Below the pieces are notes generated by a model that worked only from the letters and a program-made list of their open reading frames with translations, was not told where the DNA came from and did no database searches. This document shows, in pieces, positions 17,233 through 26,913 of a DNA stretch of 64,000 nt. How positions within the stretch are numbered: position 1 is the stretch's first letter; the number at the start of each line of letters is the position of its first letter. Position numbers and translations under genes: made by a program. This DNA is from Planctopirus ephydatiae (GTDB lineage: Bacteria > Planctomycetota > Planctomycetia > Planctomycetales > Planctomycetaceae). The DNA lies in contig NZ_CP036299.1 in assembly GCF_007752345.1 (NCBI RefSeq), positions 2,877,501 through 2,941,500 of the forward strand. The letters run 5' to 3'.

Positions 17233-19269
17233 TTAACGAATGGGATGCCCGTGCATGGCCCGGTTTTTGAGATCAATGGAAAGATTGTCAAGAGCCAGCG
17301 GAATCAGCTTTTTGGGCTCTTCAGCCGCCACGAGAAAGAAACCGTAAATCATTTCATCGGTGGTCTGCTCACCCCAGGTCACACGACGAGGCGGATTCGA
17401 CGGGTTTAATGGATTTTCCTCTGAATTATCCCAGGCAGCGATGATTTCGAGCCGGGTTCCTGCGGGGAGATGGATCGGCTGAGAAAGATGAAATTCGTCC
17501 TGCCAGGCATACTTCCAATTCGAGATCCTGATGATCGGCTGAATCGTGTTGTCTGGTAATACGGCCTGGGCGGTAAATGACTTTCCCAACAGATGCATGT
17601 GAGGGATCACCCCCATCAACGTCACCGGTTGGGGCAATTTATACGAAGCCCGTCGTTCGTAATGCCTGTCACCAGCGGGAATATCAATGTCATAACTGGC
17701 GGCCCAGACAGCAGCGACAATATTCTTCGGCTGATCGGCAAAATAGATTCCCACTCGCGAGCGATCTTTGGTTGCTTTCCCGGAAGGGTGATAATGAATC
17801 TGCAGCACCAGATCGGAACCTTTCTTTAAGTATCGTCCCATGTGCCCAGGTAATTTTCGCGGTGTATTTCCTGGAGACCAGCCACCAATTGAACCGGTGG
17901 GGAGAAAGCCAGGGCTGCCGAAGCTGCTGTATCCGGGCTCAGGAGTTTTCGCATCCAGTTTGCGACCCTGGTGATTGGCATCGAGAAAACAGAGCGTATG
18001 GTGTACGACACTCGCATCCCCTGGTTGAAACTCGATGGCCGCCACGACTTTGTCACTATCAAGAGGCAAAGGGATCACAAAGTTCTGAAAAAGATCCGGG
18101 CCATCCGCTGGGATGGAGAAGTCTGCAGCCATCTCGGCAATCAGATCTGGTGGGCCAAGTTCCCAAGTGGATTTCTTTGGCGGAGGCGCAGGAGCTTCGT
18201 TCAGTTCTCCACGAGGTGTCCCTTGCTCAACCCATTTTGAGAGTGCCTGTTTTTCAATTTCTGACAGGCTTCGCTGTCCCAGGAATTCGCCACAATTTGC
18301 ATCTGGCATCCATGGGGGCATGCGGGATGTCTGAATTTCCTTGATCATCTGAGCCCGCTGGTTGACGACATCCTGCCATGTTTCCAGTGGAAAGGGCCCA
18401 ACGGCCTTCGCCTGATGACAGTGTGTGCAGTTTGCGTAAATGATCGAAGCGGTCACTTGAGACCATGTCAATTTTTGATGCGGCGAATCACTTTTCGCAC
18501 CCAGAAGTTCTTGCGTTGAGATCAAGTCGTAAAGGCATCCAACTGCCGATGTCGAAGCGATTTTGGCAGCCGGGTTCAGCAGAAGTGTCTCCACGGCCGT
18601 TTCCAGATCTCGAGTTTTGACCACAGCGCGCTTCACACCTGGGGCTGCCCAGCGTTCGTCGATCCGGCCGCGATAAACAATTTTCCCTTGCGCATCCAGA
18701 AGAAAAGATTCGGGAACGTGTGTCGGTTTGAGTACATGAGCCAGTTGGGCCAGGGGATCGAAGACGATCGGGAACTTGATCGCGTAATCCTCCACGAACT
18801 TCCGCAGTTCGGCATGCGTTGAAAAGGGATTCCCCCAGACGGCATGCAATGAAACGGTTTCGGTTTTTTCGTTCCATTTTTCGTGCAGTCGATTCAGTTC
18901 GGGGACATAGCTGCGAGCAATCGGGCAATCACCATTGATAAACACCACAATTCGTAATGGCTTTTCAGACTTTTCGCGGAACTCGTGAACGCACGAGTGC
19001 TGATCGAGCAGTTGGGTATTCAATTGTGGTTTCGAAGCATCTCCCGTTTCGAGAGCCGGCTGAGGCTTTGAGTCGGGCAACGAAATCATTTGTTTCGTAT
19101 TTGTCTCCACGAGAGGTGCTGGTGATTCTTGTGCAGAACAGACACTATTGACCTGTAATGCCAGACCCAGGCAGGCAACGAAAGACCAGATCCAAAAAGT
19201 TCGTTGTAGTTGCCACACATTCGAGGAGAATCGATTGTGGATTTCAAACTGTCTTCTGGCTTTGACCAT
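17233..19269 (-). CDS. Redoxin + CxxCH cytochrome + copper-monooxygenase-like secreted protein
   Basis: 678 aa from ATG 19269, preferred over ATG 19404 because GAAGGATCTC precedes it and a clean signal peptide follows (RTFWIWSFVACLGLALQVNS). Three parts are visible. First, a thioredoxin-fold redoxin domain with NGDCPIARSYVPELNRLH, where only one Cys of the usual pair is present. Second, a single heme site NCTHCH followed by QAKAVGPF. Third, a C-terminal half with VVHHTLCFL and HMHLLGKSF, His clusters like those of type II copper, ascorbate-dependent monooxygenases. It is probably periplasmic and redox-active; the substrate is unknown. A paralogue with added EF hands lies at 45547-47568. It converges with the Gfo/Idh gene. 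Confidence 0.85.
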   Translation of the reverse strand: MVKARRQFEIHNRFSSNVWQLQRTFWIWSFVACLGLALQVNSVCSAQESPAPLVETNTKQMISLPDSKPQPALETGDASKPQLNTQLLDQHSCVHEFREKSEKPLRIVVFINGDCPIARSYVPELNRLHEKWNEKTETVSLHAVWGNPFSTHAELRKFVEDYAIKFPIVFDPLAQLAHVLKPTHVPESFLLDAQGKIVYRGRIDERWAAPGVKRAVVKTRDLETAVETLLLNPAAKIASTSAVGCLYDLISTQELLGAKSDSPHQKLTWSQVTASIIYANCTHCHQAKAVGPFPLETWQDVVNQRAQMIKEIQTSRMPPWMPDANCGEFLGQRSLSEIEKQALSKWVEQGTPRGELNEAPAPPPKKSTWELGPPDLIAEMAADFSIPADGPDLFQNFVIPLPLDSDKVVAAIEFQPGDASVVHHTLCFLDANHQGRKLDAKTPEPGYSSFGSPGFLPTGSIGGWSPGNTPRKLPGHMGRYLKKGSDLVLQIHYHPSGKATKDRSRVGIYFADQPKNIVAAVWAASYDIDIPAGDRHYERRASYKLPQPVTLMGVIPHMHLLGKSFTAQAVLPDNTIQPIIRISNWKYAWQDEFHLSQPIHLPAGTRLEIIAAWDNSEENPLNPSNPPRRVTWGEQTTDEMIYGFFLVAAEEPKKLIPLALDNLSIDLKNRAMHGHPIR

Positions 19270-19485
19270 CAAGTGAGATCCTTCGAAACAACGAACATTT
19301 TTGCCATCCTGTGCAAGTGTCAGATACCGCAATAAATTGTCATCTTCGCGCAAAACGATTCCCATGATGTCGTATCGAATGATGAAACTCGACGTTCGAG
19401 ACATTGAGTGAACAGGGTTTCGTCCTCAGTAATACGATTAGCCCATTGAACATACCAGCCCGATTTCACCACGGATTCAGCTTCC

Positions 19486-21000
19486 ATGTCAAAACGGACC
19501 TTCTGGCAGAATTTTCACACCCGAAGAGCGTGGCTATCCCGTTGTGCGGCAGCGATGGCAGGGTGTGGGTTTTCAATTCGTCAAACGATGGGAAATGCTC
19601 ATGCGCAGGATGAAATTCGCCAGCGTGTACGGGCTCATCGGCCTGAGATGCGCTGGATTGAAAATGAATCGATCAAGCTGGGCGTTGATTTGAATCTGGG
19701 AGGTGCGATTACCTGGCTTTCGACCACGCATCATCCGGAGAATATGGTCAATAACTGGGATTGGGGTCGGCAGATTCAGATGTCGTTCTATGCCGGGCCG
19801 GCGAAATTTCGTGTCGAGGGTAAGGAAGTCGCTCCGGCATGGGCAGATTTTCCCTGGAATCCAGTACAAGCCGGAGATCATTTCGGTAATGCGTCAAAAA
19901 CCATTGCGTTTGAACAAGATATGCACTCTCTCAAAGTGACCGCAATTCCGATGCAGTGGTCGCTCAATGGCGCCCCTTGTGAATGTCAAGTCGTCAGTAC
20001 GATTCAATTGGATCGGCACCAGGTGCGGATTATCAACCAGTTGGAGAATCAACGCACGGATGCGACGTTTTATCCTGCCAGAGATCAGGAACTTCCTGCG
20101 GTTTATCTGACGGGGAACTTCAACCGTTTAATCAGTTATCGCGGTCAGACGCCATGGACGCATGACGCGTGGGAGGAAATCGAGCATCATCCTCAACCGG
20201 GAGAGTTTCCCTGGTTGAGACTGTATGGCAGTGAAGGGTGGATCGCGCTGGTGGATCAAACCGGTTATGGTTGCGGCCTCTGGCAATCCAATAATCCGAC
20301 ATTTCTTGGCGGGATTGCGGATCATCGCGGTGTGAAAGAACGTCGTGAATCGCCGCGATCAGGTGTCGGAACTCACGATTTCCTCACAGGCTATCTAGCG
20401 AGTGTGCGACCCGAACATCTGGAGGCGGGGACGAGATACGTCTATGAGACCAGGCTGGTGCTGGGTTCTATCGACGAAATTCGAACCAGCATTTCGAAAC
20501 TGGCCGACCAATCCGGCCTGCCTCATTGGAGCTTTGAGAAAGATCGGCAGGGCTGGACATGGCAAGGCTCTCAAAGTGCAATCCATGCATGTAAGACATT
20601 GCCTGAAGGCAAAGAGGTACTATCAGGTGTGGTGACCTGTGGAGCAGTTCATCTCGTCTCCCCCCCCTGCGTCTGGCAGCTTGCAAAAAGTCGCCGACTT
20701 ACGGCCAGTCTTCAGCTGGAATCCACCCAACCGGTGAGGCTAAATCTCTACTGGCAACATCCCGGTGATCGTGAATTCATGCCTGGTCAGATGGTTTCGA
20801 CAATCTTTAGGAAGGTGAACCAGGGTCAAAACCAAACGGGATCGTCTGGCTTCGAACAGATCGAGTGGGAGCTTCCGGATACGAATGGTATCGCCGAAAA
20901 ATCGCTGGTCTCACGCTTGAGAATCAGCTTCGCTCCGACAGATCACTCCACGCAGTTACCAGTGAAAATTCAGAGTATCAGGGCGATGACCGTTCAATAA
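19486..21000 (+). CDS. Secreted protein of unknown function, mutarotase-like beta-sandwich suspected
   Basis: 504 aa from ATG 19486. The N-terminus has a Tat-like motif (HTRRAWLSRCAAAMAGC) before a predicted cleavage near HAQ. The body is rich in Trp, Gly and aromatic residues (e.g. LNLGGAITWLSTTHHPENMVN, WDWGRQIQMSFY), reminiscent of galactose-mutarotase-like or polysaccharide-active beta-sandwich proteins. This is inference from composition only; no catalytic motif is recognised. The gene is divergent from the redoxin/monooxygenase-like gene (start 19269), with about 215 bp between for both promoters, and convergent with the kinase gene. Confidence 0.75.
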   Translation: MSKRTFWQNFHTRRAWLSRCAAAMAGCGFSIRQTMGNAHAQDEIRQRVRAHRPEMRWIENESIKLGVDLNLGGAITWLSTTHHPENMVNNWDWGRQIQMSFYAGPAKFRVEGKEVAPAWADFPWNPVQAGDHFGNASKTIAFEQDMHSLKVTAIPMQWSLNGAPCECQVVSTIQLDRHQVRIINQLENQRTDATFYPARDQELPAVYLTGNFNRLISYRGQTPWTHDAWEEIEHHPQPGEFPWLRLYGSEGWIALVDQTGYGCGLWQSNNPTFLGGIADHRGVKERRESPRSGVGTHDFLTGYLASVRPEHLEAGTRYVYETRLVLGSIDEIRTSISKLADQSGLPHWSFEKDRQGWTWQGSQSAIHACKTLPEGKEVLSGVVTCGAVHLVSPPCVWQLAKSRRLTASLQLESTQPVRLNLYWQHPGDREFMPGQMVSTIFRKVNQGQNQTGSSGFEQIEWELPDTNGIAEKSLVSRLRISFAPTDHSTQLPVKIQSIRAMTVQ

Positions 21001-21072
21001 GCATGCGAATGTTTGAGCCTTTCATAAGGCTTTACGCATCGATGGGCAATGCATCAACCGCGATGATGAGAT

Positions 21073-22620
21073 TTAATTCTCTTCTCGGCTGGGATTCTGT
21101 CCCTTGTTGATTTCGCGATTTCCAAGTGTCTTGATGCGCATCTGTTCTCGCTCTTTTTTCAGTTCTTGGGCGTTGAACCACCAACCAATCAAGACACATG
21201 CCATGAGCGTGACGATCAGCACACTTCCACCCACGATCGCGATGGCTTTCTTGGAGAATCTCCAACCAAAAACCTCTTCCCCGAGCAGCGCGTCGATTTC
21301 CGAATCGCTGAGTTGTCTACTTTTGGCTGTTTTCGACTGCGCATTGCGGGAGGTACTTGCTTGACCTTCTTTTTGGCGCCTGACTTTAGGGGCGGAAGAA
21401 AGTGGAGCCTGCGGAAGGTCGTCCTCTTCCGGTTCACGATTGGGTGGTGGGGCTATCCATTTGAGCGAAGCAATATCCGGCCCGATGAGCAGCAGACTCA
21501 GGCATTTTGCACACCGAGCTTTCTTCCCTGCAAATTGAGGTTTGAGTGGCAGAACCTTGCCACACTCGGGGCAGGGGACATTGCCCGGGGTGCCGCGAGA
21601 AATTTTCGCCATACGCTGCGAAGCAATGTTCGCTGGCAAGGGAGTGACCGAACCACTTCGAGCAGAAGTGGCAGCTTCCCGCTCGGCGACCATCGACGAT
21701 GTGGGAAGAGTCACTGTTCCACTGGCGGCAAGACGCGAAGAACTTCTTTGAGAGGCGGCTTCCAGCACCGCTTCAGCGAACTCGACACAGTTGGCATAAC
21801 GCCTGGCCTGATTTTTGGCCAGGCCCTTGATGACGGCCTCTGAAAGTCTGTCAGAAAGATTTGCCTGATACTTACTCAGCGGAGGAATCTTCATCCCCGT
21901 CTGATTCACCATGGTGGCGGAGGCTGTAGGGCCTTCCACGGGAACACAGCCCGCTAAGCATTCGTAGACAGTCATGGCCAGAGAGTATTGGTCAACTCGC
22001 CCGTCATGGACATGACCCATAATCAGCTCGGGAGCTACATAGTTCGGTGTCCCGACGAGAAACCCGGCCGCTGTCAGCGATGCATCTCGCTTGGCAGGCT
22101 CTTCCTGGGAAGCAGAAAGTGCTTTTGCGAGACCAAAATCACTGAGATAGGCATTCCCAAATTGGTCAAAGAGAATATTGGCTGGTTTGACATCGCGGTG
22201 AATGAAATGTTGCTGATGGATGAAATCGAGAGCGCGGGCGACATTCATCAACCAGTCTTGCAAAGATGCCGGAGGCTGTGCGACCTGCTGTGAGCCTTCA
22301 TAAATGCGATCTCGCAAGCTGCCGCCGGAAAGATATTGCATCACCACATAGGGCACACCTTCGTGATCACCCACATCGTGGATTGTGACGATATGCGGAT
22401 GCTTGAGCTGCACCAGTGAGCGAATTTCCCGCTGGAATCGTTCCGCGAATTCCGGATCGCTCAACGTGGCAGCCGTCGGCACTTTAAGAACGACTTCGGT
22501 CTGCAAACGGGCGTCAAAAGCCCGATACACCAGACCCATACTCCCTTCGCCCAGTTTGGAGCGAACTTCGTAGCGAGCCCCATCAATGACGACACCAGCA
22601 ATGTCTGTCTTGACGGACAT
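21073..22620 (-). CDS. Ser/Thr protein kinase with zinc ribbon and C-terminal membrane helix
   Basis: 515 aa from ATG 22620. The kinase domain is complete: GEGSMG loop (24-29), catalytic Lys near 46 (VVLK), HRDVKPAN (HRD 141-143), DFG (161-163) and APE. A disordered linker then leads to a four-Cys zinc ribbon (CPECGK... CAKC, about 350-375), a charged stretch, and one membrane helix (AIAIVGGSVLIVTLMACVLIGWW) close to the C-terminus. It is likely anchored in the inner membrane with the kinase in the cytoplasm, phosphorylating unknown targets. The zinc ribbon between kinase and membrane helix is typical of planctomycete kinases. Only about 25 residues follow the helix. Confidence 0.94.
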   Translation of the reverse strand: MSVKTDIAGVVIDGARYEVRSKLGEGSMGLVYRAFDARLQTEVVLKVPTAATLSDPEFAERFQREIRSLVQLKHPHIVTIHDVGDHEGVPYVVMQYLSGGSLRDRIYEGSQQVAQPPASLQDWLMNVARALDFIHQQHFIHRDVKPANILFDQFGNAYLSDFGLAKALSASQEEPAKRDASLTAAGFLVGTPNYVAPELIMGHVHDGRVDQYSLAMTVYECLAGCVPVEGPTASATMVNQTGMKIPPLSKYQANLSDRLSEAVIKGLAKNQARRYANCVEFAEAVLEAASQRSSSRLAASGTVTLPTSSMVAEREAATSARSGSVTPLPANIASQRMAKISRGTPGNVPCPECGKVLPLKPQFAGKKARCAKCLSLLLIGPDIASLKWIAPPPNREPEEDDLPQAPLSSAPKVRRQKEGQASTSRNAQSKTAKSRQLSDSEIDALLGEEVFGWRFSKKAIAIVGGSVLIVTLMACVLIGWWFNAQELKKEREQMRIKTLGNREINKGQNPSREEN

Positions 22621-23066
22621 GGGAAGCAACTCGTAATGAGGTTCGGTAGGAAATCACTGACAACAACATTTAGCCCGGGTAATCACTCAGGCCAACTGGC
22701 GTAAGTCCCACATGCTCAAATCCTTGAGCACACCTACAACTTAAAGATATCAGGCTTGGAATCGCAAGTTGCGAAAGCGTGAGTAATTCTTCACAAATCA
22801 GATACCTTATCATCAGTGGATCAAAGTTAGCCTAAGAAGCCATCCGCTGCCGGGCTGTTTCAGGCTGTGTCTGCTTGTAGGGAGTGCTTCACAACTCGAT
22901 GATTTACAAGATGTTGTGAAAAGTCTCGTGGTAGTTCCACAGATGTTCATGCGGAGATTTCATTAGACTGATCACTTGACCAATCGCCAGACATCTCGGC
23001 AGAGTCTTTTATCGAGAAATTTGGATCGAACCGAGAATACCGGCGTAATAACAGGAGAGCTTTCCC
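22621..23066. other. 446-bp divergent intergenic region
   Basis: Between the kinase gene and the thioredoxin-like gene. No gene seen. Two small hairpins: TGCTCAA / TTGAGCA (22713-22730, 4-nt loop) and TTCACAAC / GTTGTGAA (22888-22895 and 22913-22920). Probably holds both promoters; no clear -35/-10 pair recognised. Confidence 0.5.
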
Positions 23067-23777
23067 ATGATTCGCAACAGCTTCCCGGCTCAAAGAATCG
23101 TGCAATGGAGATCGCATCAATCGCATCAGCAGATAACTGGGTGGGCTTTCACTCCACGATGGATCTTCTCGGCTGTAGCGTCGCTGTGGATATTCAGCCT
23201 GACAGCAGGCCCTGCGTTTGCTCAGAATTCCCCGTCATTATCAGAGTCAAAATTGGAGATTTCGAAGCAAAGTTGGGCTGATCTCATGGCGATGTTGCCG
23301 AAGTATCGCGGCAAAGTTGTCGTCATCGACCTGTGGTCAACATCGTGTGATCCCTGCCTGAAGGAGTATCCGGGGATTCTGGCACTGCAGAAAAAGTATC
23401 CCCAGGAAATCGTCTGCGTTTCGATGAATTGCGATTATATCGGTGTCAAAACCAAACCCGTCGAATATTACAGGCCGCGGGTGGTTGAGTTTCTTCAGTC
23501 TCAGAATTCGAACATCGTCCATCTGATGTGCAATGAGCCTGCCGACGAGCTCTTCGAAAAACTCAAGCTCGATTCGATACCTGCCGTCTACGTTTTTGAT
23601 CAGCAGGGGCAGCAGGTCAAAAGGTTCGATGGTCAATACACCCGTGAAGTCAGTAATGCCTCTGCGACTCAATCAGCAGGAAAAGCAGCAGCAGATTCAG
23701 AGGAAGACGAAGAAGAGTCGAAATTCTCTTATGCCGAAGATGTTGCCCCTGTTGTGGAAAAACTGCTGAAAAAATGA
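23067..23777 (+). CDS. TlpA-like thioredoxin-fold protein, exported
   Basis: 236 aa. AGGAGA lies 8 bp before the ATG at 23067. The membrane/signal segment is at about 32-52 (WIFSAVASLWIFSLTAGPAFA). The redox motif CDPC is at 94-97, in LWSTSCDPCLKEYPG, placing it in the TlpA/ResA class that reduces or carries out redox chemistry on exported proteins, for example in cytochrome c maturation. The C-terminal 40 residues are Glu/Ser/Lys-rich (AAADSEEDEEESK). It starts divergently from the kinase gene and is followed by pgsA on the same strand. Confidence 0.85.
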   Translation: MIRNSFPAQRIVQWRSHQSHQQITGWAFTPRWIFSAVASLWIFSLTAGPAFAQNSPSLSESKLEISKQSWADLMAMLPKYRGKVVVIDLWSTSCDPCLKEYPGILALQKKYPQEIVCVSMNCDYIGVKTKPVEYYRPRVVEFLQSQNSNIVHLMCNEPADELFEKLKLDSIPAVYVFDQQGQQVKRFDGQYTREVSNASATQSAGKAAADSEEDEEESKFSYAEDVAPVVEKLLKK

Positions 23778-23894
23778 TGTCTCTCGCTCAGGCGACCATC
23801 ATTGAATTTGCAGCTTAACCAGCCACAGCACACGTCTTCCCTTCAAAGCCGATCGACTTCTTGCGACCAGTCAAAACCATGCTTAGCGAACATC

Positions 23895-24476
23895 ATGCCC
23901 AGTGAGAAAACGCTCAATCTTCCCAACAGCATTACGGTGCTGCGATTTTTCCTGGCGATCATTGTCTTCGCGATGATTGATCGAGGAGGCTGGTGGATCG
24001 CTACGGCTGTGCTCTTTGTGATCGCTGTCGCGACCGATGTGCTGGACGGCTATATCGCCCGCAAATACAACATCGTGACGACCTTTGGACGCATTGTTGA
24101 CCCCTTCGTCGATAAGTTCATCACGACAGGGGTGTTTCTGTTTCTACTCCCCATCAGCCAGCAATCCGGTGTCACAGCGTGGATGGTGATTGCTGTCCTG
24201 GCCAGAGAAATGCTCGTCACCAGTCTCCGGGGATTTCTCGAACAGAAAGGGCACGATTTCTCTGCCAGCGGCTGGGGCAAACTCAAAATGTTTCTGCAAT
24301 GTGCCGGTGCCACAGCGGCTTTACTGCTGATGGACGAAAGGCTCCGTACCGTTCCGGGCCTGTTGCTCACCAGGGATCTGCTCCTCTGGTTGATGACTAT
24401 CGTCACCGTTTACACAGGCTGGATCTACATTGTTCGAGCAGCGTCAATCCTGAGGAAAGAATCGCAATCCGAATAG
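23895..24476 (+). CDS. pgsA: CDP-diacylglycerol-glycerol-3-phosphate 3-phosphatidyltransferase
   Basis: 193 aa from ATG 23895 (MPSEKTLNLPNSITVLRF). The CDP-alcohol phosphotransferase motif D-x2-D-G-x2-A-R-x8-G-x3-D-x3-D is perfect: DVLDGYIARKYNIVTTFGRI followed by VDPFVD. Four to five membrane helices are visible. It makes phosphatidylglycerol phosphate in the inner membrane, the first step to phosphatidylglycerol and cardiolipin. An upstream TTG at 23802 would add 31 hydrophilic residues and is not favoured. It follows the thioredoxin-like gene by about 120 bp. Confidence 0.93.
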   Translation: MPSEKTLNLPNSITVLRFFLAIIVFAMIDRGGWWIATAVLFVIAVATDVLDGYIARKYNIVTTFGRIVDPFVDKFITTGVFLFLLPISQQSGVTAWMVIAVLAREMLVTSLRGFLEQKGHDFSASGWGKLKMFLQCAGATAALLLMDERLRTVPGLLLTRDLLLWLMTIVTVYTGWIYIVRAASILRKESQSE

Positions 24477-24621
24477 ATCACCTCACTCCTCAAAAATGAG
24501 AGTGAGTAATTGATCGCTGCTGATTCTCAGACGTGGAGAGTTCAGTTAAACTGCGAGCGAATCCGACTGGGGAAACCAGCCTGCTAAGTCTTGAAATCAT
24601 CGTCTGTCAGGATCAATCGTC

Positions 24622-25803
24622 ATGGTCGACATTTCGGCTGCCGGAACGCAGCCCGTTTCTCAAGAACGAACGGCTTGGCTGAAGGGGGTTCGCAGCGTCG
24701 TCGTCAAAGTTGGCACGAATGTTCTATCAGACGCCAATGACCAGCTTGATGACCAACGTATTGCTCATCTGGCCAGCCAACTCCATGGGATTGTCGCATC
24801 CGGGCGAAAAGTTGTGCTGGTTTCGAGTGGTGCCATTGGAGCGGGGATGAGTCTATTGGGGCTCAAAACTCGACCCAAAGACTTGCCTCACTTACAGGCG
24901 GCGGCGGCCACCGGCCAGGCACATCTGATTGAGACGTATGATCGGCATTTTCGCCGATTTGGTTTTCATGCCGCTCAATTGCTGCTGACAGCCAACGATT
25001 TCAAGAACCGGTCGAGATATCTGAATGTCCGCAACACACTGCTGACACTTGGTGAATACAACACCATTCCGATTGTTAATGAGAATGACACCGTCAGCAC
25101 TCAGGAAATCAAATTGGGGGATAACGATCGTCTGGCGGCCATGGTCGCGAATCTGATCCCTGCTGATCTGCTGATAGTCCTTTCCGTCGTGGATGGTTTG
25201 CTCACGGGTGATCCTTCATCCCCGGAAAGTCGGCGCATTCCGATCGTCGAGCGATTTGACGAAGATCTACTTTCGCTCGTCGGCGCCAGCAAAAGCAGTC
25301 GTGGGACAGGGGGCATGCGTAGCAAGTTGGAATCTGTTAGAACAGCCACAGCTGTGGGGACACATGTGGTCATTGCTCATGGCAAGTGCGACGGAGTCAT
25401 CGAATCGATACTTGCAGGAAAAGACGTTGGGACTTTCTTTGCAGCCGAGCAACAGGCCATTCCTGCCTGGAAGCGATGGATTGGTTTTACCTTGCCACCG
25501 AAAGGACGCCTGCAACTGGATGCCGGTGCTCGGAACGCTGTCGAGCATCTGGGTCGATCACTTCTGGCAATTGGAGTGGTGGGTGTCGAAGGAGACTTTG
25601 AGAAAGGGGAAGTCGTCTCGCTGGTCGATTCGGAGGGCGAAGAGTTTGCCCGTGGGCTCGTCAATTACGATGCCGCTTCAGCCAGAGCTGTGGCTGGCAA
25701 AAAACGCGAAGAGATGGCGAGAATTCTGGGAGAGATTCCTTACGACGAAGTGATTCACCGCGACAATCTGGTGGTCACTTCCATTCCGACAGGACAGGCA
25801 TAA
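24622..25803 (+). CDS. proB: Glutamate 5-kinase
   Basis: 393 aa. The amino-acid-kinase domain starts at RSVVVKVGTNVL, includes LVSSGAIGAGMSLL and IPIVNENDTVST, and ends near 270. A C-terminal PUA domain follows (LQLDAGARNAVEHLGRSLL and GEEFARGLVNYDAASARAVAG), as in full-length bacterial ProB. It catalyses the first step of proline synthesis in the cytoplasm. Start ATG 24622. No proA is next to it in the window. A weak bulged hairpin without T-tract precedes it at 24482-24506. Confidence 0.96.
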   Translation: MVDISAAGTQPVSQERTAWLKGVRSVVVKVGTNVLSDANDQLDDQRIAHLASQLHGIVASGRKVVLVSSGAIGAGMSLLGLKTRPKDLPHLQAAAATGQAHLIETYDRHFRRFGFHAAQLLLTANDFKNRSRYLNVRNTLLTLGEYNTIPIVNENDTVSTQEIKLGDNDRLAAMVANLIPADLLIVLSVVDGLLTGDPSSPESRRIPIVERFDEDLLSLVGASKSSRGTGGMRSKLESVRTATAVGTHVVIAHGKCDGVIESILAGKDVGTFFAAEQQAIPAWKRWIGFTLPPKGRLQLDAGARNAVEHLGRSLLAIGVVGVEGDFEKGEVVSLVDSEGEEFARGLVNYDAASARAVAGKKREEMARILGEIPYDEVIHRDNLVVTSIPTGQA

Positions 25804-25953
25804 TCGATTAGAATTCTGTACGAATTGCCAGAGATGCTCAAATTTATGTAGGTCATGGCAGAAAGATTTGCCTTTCCTCTCCTGTGAACTAGGGTTCCAG
25901 CAATCTGCTTTTCTCCGAATCTCTATTCGAACTCATGGGTTGGCAACGCGATC

Positions 25954-26097
25954 ATGGAAACCTTCTGGGAGTACATCTACTTCTATCAAGCCTATTCTCA
26001 GGAACGGTGGCGACACCTGCAGCCTTGGGAGTATGGCGTGATTCTCTCAGTCGTCGGTGTGATTGGCTGGTGGCTGATGAGATTCAAGAAACGCTAA
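25954..26097 (+). CDS. Small membrane protein, 47 aa
   Basis: Short open frame from ATG 25954 to TAA 26097: N-terminal amphipathic part (METFWEYIYFYQAYSQER), then one hydrophobic helix (YGVILSVVGVIGWWLM) and a basic end (RFKKR). This fits a single-pass, cytoplasmic-C-terminus membrane peptide. No clear Shine-Dalgarno sequence. It lies between proB and a convergent membrane protein gene (16 bp away). No family recognised; the composition, not homology, is the evidence. Confidence 0.45.
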   Translation: METFWEYIYFYQAYSQERWRHLQPWEYGVILSVVGVIGWWLMRFKKR

Positions 26098-26113
26098 AAA
26101 CTTCGAGCATTGG

Positions 26114-26779
26114 CTATTTGCCTTGCTTGGCCGCCTGGACTGCACGAAGTTCCTGCCTTTGCCCCCAGACATAGAAGAAATATCCCAGAACGACACCCAC
26201 GGCTGTGGCAGAGAGCACCGACGCAGCACTCTGCGGGAAGGTCGAATTTTCGGTCGCTGCCTGTGTGGTGAAGACCAGCCCCACCAGGCTGATGACCAGC
26301 CCCAGCGCATCACTCAGGATCTCTGTGAAACTGATGTGCAGTTTCATTAGGACGACCAGTTTGCCGATCACCAGCTGCAGGGCAAAGCTCACCACGCCGG
26401 TTGTCATGAGTGCAAAAGCCACCCAGTAAAGCCAGGGATGACCGATCAGTTCTGCCAATTTGTAGATGGGGTCAAGAATTCCTGCGGAGAGCTTTTGAGC
26501 TTCCGGGCTGGCATCGAGAGTGCGACCGATTTCTTCGATCTTAGCCTCTCCTTGTTTGATGATGGAATCCGTTGCGTCGCCCGGCGGTTTGGATGTGGAC
26601 TCGACGGGCGTGGTGTCGGCAGGCTTCTCCTGCGAGGTCTCGCCGGCAGTGTCCGTAGCGGCTTCTTGAGCAAATGCAGCCCCGCTGGAAGGAAGAATTG
26701 TGAAGTCGTTGATGGGGGCAAAGCCTGCACAAATCATGCAACTCAACGAAACGAAAAGCATGCGAGCAAATGTGGGCAT
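26114..26779 (-). CDS. Exported membrane protein of unknown function
   Basis: 221 aa from ATG 26779. A signal peptide is followed by about 60 residues rich in Glu, Thr, Pro and Ala (EAATDTAGETSQEKPADTTP), likely periplasmic. Three hydrophobic helices follow: WLYWVAFALMTTGVVSFAL, ILSDALGLVISLVGLVFTT and SVLSATAVGVVLGYFFYVW, then a basic C-terminus (KQGK). No catalytic motif or family is recognised. It lies upstream of the convergent 47-aa ORF and downstream of yidD on the same strand, with about 135 bp between. Confidence 0.75.
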   Translation of the reverse strand: MPTFARMLFVSLSCMICAGFAPINDFTILPSSGAAFAQEAATDTAGETSQEKPADTTPVESTSKPPGDATDSIIKQGEAKIEEIGRTLDASPEAQKLSAGILDPIYKLAELIGHPWLYWVAFALMTTGVVSFALQLVIGKLVVLMKLHISFTEILSDALGLVISLVGLVFTTQAATENSTFPQSAASVLSATAVGVVLGYFFYVWGQRQELRAVQAAKQGK

Positions 26780-26913
26780 GGTCTAAGCCTTGTCGGGAAG
26801 TGTGGTCTCAAGAGTCTCAATGATCGCTTCACAGAATAGCACGTGTTGAAGCTCAGTGGCCATGTACGAAACTTGTCACACATTGGATTCATCGAACTTT
26901 CAGATTTTTGGAA

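Noticed and set aside
24482-24506. Bulged hairpin (CTCACTC / GAGTGAG) after pgsA as terminator
   Set aside because: A bulge in the stem and no T-tract make rho-independent termination doubtful.
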